Shown one piece after another: positions 58,672-64,000 of a DNA stretch of 64,000 bases (the first letter of the stretch is position 1; each line of letters opens with the position of its first letter). The notes beneath the pieces are model-generated. The model was not told the origin of the DNA, made no database searches, and saw nothing but the letters and a program-made list of their open reading frames with translations. Where the stretch lies: the NCBI GenBank assembly GCA_963835555.1, contig CAWIGC010000037.1:28105-92104 (forward strand), read 5' to 3'. Both the position numbers and the translations under genes were made by a program. This DNA is from Sulfopaludibacter sp963835555. GTDB taxonomy: Bacteria > Acidobacteriota > Terriglobia > Bryobacterales > Bryobacteraceae.

Positions 58672-59414
58672 CGAAACTGGTATTGATCCGTCACGGCGAG
58701 AGCACCTGGAACAAGGAAAACCGCTTCACCGGCTGGACCGACGTGGATCTTTCCGAAAAAGGCCGGCAGGAAGCGCACGAAGGCGGGCAGGTGCTGAAAG
58801 CCGGGGGTTACACGTTCGACGTGGCCTATACCTCGGTATTGAAGCGCGCCATCCGCACCCTGTGGACGGTGCTGGATGAGATGGACCTGATGTGGATTCC
58901 GGTGCACCGTTCGTGGCGCTTGAACGAACGCCATTACGGCGGTCTGCAGGGTCTGAACAAGGCCGAAACGGCGGCGAAGTATGGCGAAGGCCAGGTGAAA
59001 ATCTGGCGTCGCAGCTACGACATTCCGCCACCCGCCCTGACGCCGGAAGACCAGCGTTTTCCCGGCCACGACCCACGCTACAAGAGCCTCGGCACGGAGG
59101 AACTGCCGCTCACCGAGTGTCTGAAGGACACCGTGGCGCGATTCCTGCCCCTGTGGCATGAAACCATCGCTCCGGCCATTCAGGGCGGACAGAAGGTGCT
59201 GATCGCCGCGCACGGCAACAGTCTGCGGGCGCTGGTGAAGTACCTGGACAACGTATCCGAGGCGGACATCGTCGAGCTCAATATCCCCACCGGCATGCCG
59301 CTGGTATACGAGTTGGACGACCGGTTGAAACCGTTAAACCGCTACTATTTGGGCGATCCCGAAAAGGTCAAAGCCGCGATGGAAGCGGTGGCGGCGCAGG
59401 GTAAGAAGAAGTAG
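58668..59414 (+). CDS. gpmA: 2,3-bisphosphoglycerate-dependent phosphoglycerate mutase
   Basis: A 248-residue cofactor-dependent mutase from a GTG overlapping the eno stop. Catalytic histidines lie in LVLIRHGESTWNKENRFTGWTDVDLSEKG and VLIAAHGNSLRALVKYL, and the ELPLTECLKDTVARFLPLW segment is conserved. It works one step before enolase, so eno-gpmA form a lower-glycolysis operon. Confidence 0.96.
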   Translation: MTKLVLIRHGESTWNKENRFTGWTDVDLSEKGRQEAHEGGQVLKAGGYTFDVAYTSVLKRAIRTLWTVLDEMDLMWIPVHRSWRLNERHYGGLQGLNKAETAAKYGEGQVKIWRRSYDIPPPALTPEDQRFPGHDPRYKSLGTEELPLTECLKDTVARFLPLWHETIAPAIQGGQKVLIAAHGNSLRALVKYLDNVSEADIVELNIPTGMPLVYELDDRLKPLNRYYLGDPEKVKAAMEAVAAQGKKK

Positions 59415-59423
59415 CGGCGGATC

Positions 59424-59446
59424 GGGGGCCGGTGCGCCGGCTCCCC
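59424..59446. terminator. Bidirectional hairpin between gpmA and the propeller gene
   Basis: GGGGGCCGG and CCGGCTCCCC form a nearly perfect stem with one bulged base around TGCG. It lies between the convergent gpmA and beta-propeller genes and touches the stop of the latter. No clear T run. Confidence 0.55.
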
Positions 59447-60600
59447 TACACCCACGGAACCACGGCGGCGCTGACCGGCTTTTCGCCCACCGCAATCATC
59501 GTAAATACGGGAGCGGAACGGAACCGTGCGCCCATGGTGCCGAGCCTGGGAACGCGCAGGGAATAGGTGCGGACCACCGCCAGGTCCCCCGACTTTTCGT
59601 TCAACACGAGGATATACTGCCCATCCGGCGTGAGCAGTAACTGGCTGGGCTGCTCGCCCACTTCCACCAGAGCCACCAGCCTCTGGCTCCCGTCGAGTAC
59701 CGTGAGACTGTTGGTTTCGGGATTCGCCACCAGTAGCAGGCTGGGCGAATCGGTCAATGCCATCACGCCCGGAGCGCGTCCGGCCAACACAGTCTGCCAG
59801 ATCTCCGTGCTGTACGGAAACACGATCACCACCGCATCCATGCCGTCGCCGCTGAGGAACAACTCGCCTCCGTCGGAACTGACACAGAAGTGGCGCGGTT
59901 CCACGGGCAAAGGCAGACGGACCACGGTTTTCCCGGTGGCGCTATCGAAGATATTGAGGCTGCGCTCGGGCCTGCTGCCGGCCAGCACCTGGCGCCCATC
60001 CCTGCGGAACAGCACGAACGAAGGTTCCGCGCCTGCGGCGATAGTTCGCTCGATGTTCCCGGTACGCAACGATGCCAGGATGATGGAACGGTCCTGGACG
60101 CCGGCCACCGCGGCCTGCCGGGTGGCGCCGTCATCGCTGGTGAAGAGGTGAAACGAATCGGGCGGCGAAGGAAGGTGAATGCGGCGTCCGGGGCGGAACG
60201 TGTCGATCGGTATTTCCACCAGCGAGGCAGGGTCGCGGGAGAGTACCCAGAGAGCATCTTGGCGCGGGGACATCTGCATGGCAACCGCCTGATTCCCCGC
60301 TTTGGCGCGGCGGCTGACGCTCATCGTGATGCCGTCGATTTCGTAGACGCCGCCGGTCTCGGGCGCCAGGACAAAGACCTTGGTCAGCTTGGGATGAGGC
60401 AGCACGGTGGCGGGTGCGGCGTCCAGAGCGATCTGCTTGCGGACGTGGAACCGGTTGAGGTCGACCACAGCCACGGAGCGGCTCCCCTGGTTGGCGACGA
60501 AACAATAGCCCCGGAATCCCGTGGCTTTCGGCGGGCTACAGGACAGGGCCGCCGCCGAAGACAGAAGCAGGCTCCGGCGGGAGATCGTGAGACGGGTCAC
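59446..60600 (-). CDS. YVTN-type beta-propeller lipoprotein, Tat-exported
   Basis: About 384 residues from GTG 60600. The signal TISRRSLLLSSAAALSC joins a twin arginine with lipobox ALSC. The rest is a WD40/YVTN-like propeller: FVANQGSRSVAVVDLNRF, GSRPERSLNIFDSATGKTVVRLPLP, LLLVANPETNSLTVLDGSQRLVALVEVGEQPSQLLLTPDGQYILVLNEKSG. Function unknown. The frame continues upstream to 60951 across the tRNA-Ser gene and is cut at this GTG because a TAGAAT box precedes it. Confidence 0.85.
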   Translation of the reverse strand: MTRLTISRRSLLLSSAAALSCSPPKATGFRGYCFVANQGSRSVAVVDLNRFHVRKQIALDAAPATVLPHPKLTKVFVLAPETGGVYEIDGITMSVSRRAKAGNQAVAMQMSPRQDALWVLSRDPASLVEIPIDTFRPGRRIHLPSPPDSFHLFTSDDGATRQAAVAGVQDRSIILASLRTGNIERTIAAGAEPSFVLFRRDGRQVLAGSRPERSLNIFDSATGKTVVRLPLPVEPRHFCVSSDGGELFLSGDGMDAVVIVFPYSTEIWQTVLAGRAPGVMALTDSPSLLLVANPETNSLTVLDGSQRLVALVEVGEQPSQLLLTPDGQYILVLNEKSGDLAVVRTYSLRVPRLGTMGARFRSAPVFTMIAVGEKPVSAAVVPWV

Positions 60601-60607
60601 TTTTCTT

Positions 60608-60613
60608 ATTCTA
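60608..60613 (-). promoter_or_regulatory. -10 element of predicted leaderless promoter (propeller gene)
   Basis: TAGAAT on the minus strand ends seven bases before GTG 60600, with no ribosome-binding site between. Confidence 0.5.
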
Positions 60614-60689
60614 CTGCGCGGGCATGTTATTCTGATGAGAGACATCCAGCGCAGCTTGAGCCCGTCGCAAGCAGCGGCATTCCCCGAAC

Positions 60690-60779
60690 GGAGAGATGGC
60701 CGAGTGGTTGAAGGCGCACGCTTGGAAAGCGTGTTTAGGGGAAACTCTAACGAGGGTTCGAATCCCTCTCTCTCCGCCA
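60690..60779 (+). tRNA. tRNA-Ser (anticodon GGA), CCA encoded
   Basis: GGAGAGA (60690-60696) pairs with TCTCTCC (60769-60775), then G and CCA. The anticodon stem CACGC/GCGTG carries loop TTGGAAA, anticodon GGA for serine codons TCC and TCT. A long variable arm (TTTAGGGGAAACTCTAAC) is typical of tRNA-Ser. The 210 bases to the next gene hold only a weak TAAAAT and a -10 near 60976. Confidence 0.97.
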
Positions 60780-60975
60780 GTTTCCAACCAATACAAAATA
60801 TAGTACTTATCACATCCAGGTACCGCAAACTAAGCGCCCGTCGGGCAATATCGGGCCAATGGTTTCTGGGATCGATGGTAAAATACCGTCGCAGGGTTTG
60901 CATGGCGTACCGCTGGGAAGCGGTCCTGGCTGGCCGGGGCGCTGAACCCAACGGGAACGCCGGCCCGCTCTGTGA

Positions 60976-60981
60976 TATAAA
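60976..60981 (+). promoter_or_regulatory. Extended -10 element before the TIM-barrel gene at 60997
   Basis: TGaTATAAA (60973-60981) is an extended -10 placed 15 bases before the ATG, predicting a leader of only about eight bases. Confidence 0.45.
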
Positions 60982-60996
60982 GGGCCAATCGGATCT

Positions 60997-61836
60997 ATGG
61001 ATCGACGATCATTCCTAGCCGGCTCCGCCACGTTGGTCGGCTTGTCTCAAGCTCCAGCGGCGCCCGCGTCGCCAGGCCAGTTTCAGCTCGGCTGTGTCAC
61101 CTATAATCTGCTGCAAGGCATGGATCTGGAGACGCTAATCCGCGCGCTGGAGGGTGCCGGCTATTCTGCGGTCGAACTCCGCACCGGCCACAAACACGGC
61201 GTGGAGCCATCAATCTCCGCGGCCGAGCGTAATGCGGTCAAGGAGCGATTCCAGCGATCCAAAGTGCGTCTCCTCAGCTACGGCACGACGTGTGAATTTC
61301 AATCGCCCGACCCGGTGGCGCGGCAAAAGCAGATCGACCTCGCTAAGAAGTTCGTCGACCTGGCGCATGACACTGGTGCCATCGCGGTTAAGGTGCGGCC
61401 CAACGGATTCCCCAAGGACGTGCCGCAGTCCACAACCATCAAAACCATCGGAGCGGGACTACGCGAAGTGGGCGATTACGGTCAGGAAAAAGGCATCGAG
61501 ATCTGGATGGAGGTACACGGCCAAGGCACTCAGGAGCCGACAGTGGCTGCCGAGATCCTGAGCACCGCCGGACACAAGAATGTAGGCGCTTGCTGGAATT
61601 CGAATCCCACCGATGTCAAGGACGGCAGCGTGAAGCAGAGTTTCGCGTTACTCAGGCCGTATCTACGCAACGCACACATCAACGAGCTTTACAGCTCCTA
61701 TCCGTGGCGCGAGTTGTTTCAGCTCATGCGCGAGGCGGGCTATGCCCGATACACTCTGGCAGAAGTTGCCGAGAGCAAGGAGCCCGAGCGCTTCCTGCAC
61801 TACTACAAGGCCCTCTGGGAACAGTTAATCACATAA
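60997..61836 (+). CDS. Sugar phosphate isomerase/epimerase, Tat-exported
   Basis: A 279-residue TIM-barrel protein with signal MDRRSFLAGSATLVGLSQA. The barrel shows LETLIRALEGAGYSAVELRTGHKHGVE, GIEIWMEVHGQGTQ (metal Glu), NVGACWNSNPTDVKDG and YTLAEVAESKEPERFLHYY. It is related in fold, not closely in sequence, to the gene at 25599. Substrate unknown; exported members of this group are frequent in Acidobacteriota. Confidence 0.85.
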   Translation: MDRRSFLAGSATLVGLSQAPAAPASPGQFQLGCVTYNLLQGMDLETLIRALEGAGYSAVELRTGHKHGVEPSISAAERNAVKERFQRSKVRLLSYGTTCEFQSPDPVARQKQIDLAKKFVDLAHDTGAIAVKVRPNGFPKDVPQSTTIKTIGAGLREVGDYGQEKGIEIWMEVHGQGTQEPTVAAEILSTAGHKNVGACWNSNPTDVKDGSVKQSFALLRPYLRNAHINELYSSYPWRELFQLMREAGYARYTLAEVAESKEPERFLHYYKALWEQLIT

Positions 61837-61945
61837 GAAGGCAGAGGGTAGCCTGTCACGAGCCGCCGCCTCAATTGTCTGCCAGGACGTGTTGCGAACG
61901 GCTAAAGCACCGCCCGTGCCTGGACGAATGGAGAGCGATTTCCCC

Positions 61946-62239
61946 ATGATGACGAGGCAAGAATGCGACTTCACCATTGCTCACCTTAGTGAACTCGGCA
62001 ACTTGATTCAGGCTCTCGAAGTGTTGTATGGGCTGCAGCTATCAGAGGTGTCGGGCCGATACCGCAAACTGCTGTCCCAACTGGCTGAGGATGCCGGGTC
62101 CGTCGAGTTCCTGGAGGTCCGGCAATTCTTCGATTGGGCAGAGGGAATGATCATACCCGCTTTGCGAGATCTTCCCGAGTACCAGAGGGCTTTGCGGGAT
62201 TTTCTAGCCACTTGCCACGTCAGCGGGCCAATAGAGTGA
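61946..62239 (+). CDS. Small hypothetical protein
   Basis: About 97 residues from ATG 61946 (61928 is an alternative). It is probably all-helical, with DFTIAHLSELGNLIQALEVLYGLQLSEVSGRYRKLL and a conserved-looking WAEGMIIPALRDLPEYQRAL. No signal peptide. I do not recognise it. It lies in the accessory area between the TIM-barrel gene and transposase debris. Confidence 0.45.
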   Translation: MMTRQECDFTIAHLSELGNLIQALEVLYGLQLSEVSGRYRKLLSQLAEDAGSVEFLEVRQFFDWAEGMIIPALRDLPEYQRALRDFLATCHVSGPIE

Positions 62240-62318
62240 ACAGTTGAAGTTGATTTAATCCAACCAAATCGCTCCGGACGTTCGTCGACGCTCCGTCAGT
62301 CAATGGACTGGCGCCTCC

Positions 62319-62504
62319 TCAGCAGAATTTGTGGGTCGATTCTGGTTCAGGGAGCCGGCCAAGGTTGTGATACAGAGCGATTTCCATGGCATCGTAGGTG
62401 CGAAAGCCGTAGGATCGTCTGGTCACCACTCGGATCTTGTTATTGAGGCCCTCGACGGCGCCGTTGGAAATTTCTCCTTTCGCGCGAAACCAATTCAACA
62501 ACAA
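62319..62504 (-). pseudogene. ISL3-family transposase, C-terminal fragment
   Basis: Sixty-one codons ending in the typical ISL3 tail: LLNWFRAKGEISNGAVEGLNNKIRVVTRRSYGFRTYDAMEIALYHNLGRLPEPESTHKFC, with the catalytic glutamate in NGAVEG. The N-terminal 300 or more residues are missing. Just upstream (62509) the sequence changes to a primase-like gene start, so a deletion joined the two. Confidence 0.8.
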
Positions 62505-62508
62505 GGGT

Positions 62509-62673
62509 TTATTTCATATGAAAAGTCTCCTGTCCCTCGCCGCCATGCAGCGGGCAGCGGCCGCGCAGTTGATCTCGCCCGCTTCGCCGCAGTTCGTTGA
62601 TCCGGTAATGTTCCAGCACCGCCACCAGAGGCACCATCCGCTTGATGGCCTCAAACTCGATCCAATTCGCCAT
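62509..62673 (-). pseudogene. CHC2 zinc-finger primase-like gene, N-terminal fragment
   Basis: A 54-codon frame starting MANWIEFEAIKRMVPLVAVLEHY with RGRCPLHGGEGQETFH, the second half of a CHC2 zinc finger as in DnaG-type or mobile-element primases. It then stops abruptly as MK. The rest of the finger and all of the toprim domain are gone, replaced by the ISL3 fragment. Probably from a plasmid- or element-borne primase. Confidence 0.6.
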
Positions 62674-62679
62674 CCCGCT

Positions 62680-63938
62680 TCAGGCCGCCTGCTGGGCCCG
62701 CCTCCGCAGTTGCTCGCGCTTGTGCTCCTCCAGCAACTCCATGTTCAGGTAGCGGGTGGCCTCCAGCCAGTCCTCGTGGATCTCCACCGCCAGCGCCCGT
62801 ACCAGCCGCAAACAGCTCGCCGCGTTCGGAAAGATCCGCACCACCAGCGTTCGCCGCTTCAGTTCCTGGTTGATCCGCTCCAGCATGTTCGTCGACTTCA
62901 GGTGCTTGTGGTGCTCCGCCGGCAACCGATAGAACGTGAACGTCTCCTCGATGTTGGCTCCGCCCAGTCGCACAGCTTGGGATACTTCGCCTGCCACTTC
63001 CCCAGCCACGCTGCCAGGTCCTGCCGTGCCTCCTCCAGATCGCGCCGGTCGTAAAGCCAGCGCAGCTCCGTCAGACAATCGTCGTCCGCCTTGCGCGGCA
63101 GGTGGTCCAGCGCGTTCCTCAGAAATGCACGTAACATCGCTGCCACGTCGCTTCCGGCAGCACTTCGGCGATGGCCTTCTTCAGCCCCGGGTGGTCGTCG
63201 CTGACCACGCAATTCCACTCCCCGCAAACCCCGCTGCTTCAGCCCCAGCAGAAACTCCCTCCAACTGCTCTTGCTCTCCCGGTTGGCCAACTCCACCGCC
63301 AGCACGCAGCGCCGCCCCTCCCAGTTAATGCCGATCGCCACCTGCACCGCCTGGCTGCGGATCACCCCGTCCTCCCGCACCTTCTCGTAGCGCGCGTCCA
63401 GGACCAGGTACGGATACTCCTCCTCCAGCGGCCGCCGGCAAACTTCGCCAGCTCCTCATCCAGCGCTGGTTCATCCGGCTGATCGTGGCCGCCGAAAACT
63501 CGTGTCCACACAACTGCTCGGTGATCTCTTTCACTTTGCGCGTCGATACTCCCTGCACGTACATCTCGGCCAGCGCGCCCACCAGTGCTTTTTCGCTGCG
63601 CTGATAGCGCTCGAAGATCTCCGTGCGGAAGCGTCCTTGCCGATCTTGCGGTACCCGCAGCACCAGCTTCCCCACCCGCGTTACCAACGTTCTCCCGTAG
63701 TACCCACTCCGATATCCCTGACGCTCCCCGTTCGCTCGCCCTTCTCCGCGCCCACTGTCTCGTCCATCTCCGCTTCCAAGACTTCCTGGACGATTCGCAC
63801 CAGAGGCGCGAAACCCGTCTCCCTCATTGAGTCCCGAAAATTTCTCTCCAGTCGGTATTCGCGGTATCCTTTTTCTGGGTCATGTTTGTTCCTCCACTCC
63901 CCCACCAGGGAGTTGGTTTGAATTCTCCGGAACATCAT
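62680..63938 (-). pseudogene. IS256-family transposase, multiply frameshifted
   Basis: The minus strand encodes a whole IS256-type transposase spread over several frames. From the start (63938): EKGYREYRLERNFRDSMRETGFAPLVRIVQEVLEAEM; then (63325-63687) VGKLVLRVPQDRQGRFRTEIFERYQRSEKALVGALAEMYVQGVSTRKVKEI; then (62898-63380) GVIRSQAVQVAIGINWEGRRCVLAVE and LDHLPRKADDDCLTELRWLYDRR; then (62680-63078) STNMLERINQELKRRTLVVRIFPNAASCLRLVRAL. At least three frame changes (near 63685, 63400-63380 and around 63170-62960) make it inactive. Inverted repeats could not be fixed; the element may end beyond the window. Confidence 0.85.
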
Positions 63939-64000
63939 GACCCAAACTTGTTTAACCCGATTTCTGCCGGACTATTTGCAGAACTTCTGAAGCATAACCG

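Noticed and set aside
1..64000. CRISPR arrays or cas genes, rRNA genes, replication origin
   Set aside because: No regularly spaced repeats with spacers, no cas-like proteins, no rRNA sequence and no DnaA-box cluster were seen.

Overview
The window looks like a chromosomal stretch of an acidobacterium, most plausibly of the Solibacter/Bryobacter group. That placement is inferred from gene content and codon style, not from a marker-gene search. The pointers are the GC-rich coding style, two VWA proteins of the acidobacterial VWFA-related type, a secreted Asp-box (BNR) propeller of about 1,040 residues, several Tat-exported TIM-barrel and beta-propeller proteins, paired DUF4097 proteins behind an ECF sigma factor, and the IS21/ISL3/IS256-type insertion debris.

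The left end (1-7,640) is accessory. A complete tRNA-Pro(CGG) at 542-619 is followed by a small insert closed by a perfect 50-bp repeat of the tRNA 3' half (571-620 and 1865-1914). Its only gene is a HEAT-repeat protein, and pairs of AGGGTCC repeats spaced 11 bp lie just inside both ends. Right of the second att-like copy is a decayed tyrosine recombinase gene. It is split by a 4,062-bp IS21-family element (2515-6576) with an 8-bp target duplication and symmetric terminal repeats. The element carries istA and istB plus a Cys-rich protein, a ParB-like protein and a small downstream ORF. A truncated response regulator ends the region.

The middle (7,642-55,250) is mostly conserved chromosome. 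It includes a DUF711 protein, an MDR dehydrogenase, a TPR/POTRA-like protein, an MBL hydrolase with purB, an aminotransferase-methyltransferase-YraN run, galT, and a TPR protein with yvcK and glmU. A MazF-like toxin/antitoxin pair with suspect frames follows. Then come a VWA protein, the BNR protein, hydrolases, an FAD reductase and hemL, two ECF sigma/anti-sigma operons (one with a Spy-like protein, one with DUF4097 proteins), a sugar ABC transporter, two serine beta-lactamase-fold hydrolases, a HAD/deoxyhypusine-synthase-like fusion with a PfkB kinase, an SDR, an M48 protease and an EVE protein.

The right part (55,300-60,600) carries rpsU with a clear terminator, glgC, eno-gpmA and a beta-propeller lipoprotein. 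tRNA-Ser(GGA) at 60,690-60,779 is followed by a TIM-barrel protein. The end (62,300-64,000) is mobile debris: an ISL3 transposase tail joined to the start of a CHC2 primase-like gene, then a multiply frameshifted IS256-type transposase.

One signal runs across the whole window. About a dozen genes have a -10-like hexamer ending 6-10 bases before the start codon and no ribosome-binding site, which predicts leaderless mRNAs. Genes inside operons, and some others such as galT, eno and rpsU, instead use overlapping starts or clear Shine-Dalgarno sequences.
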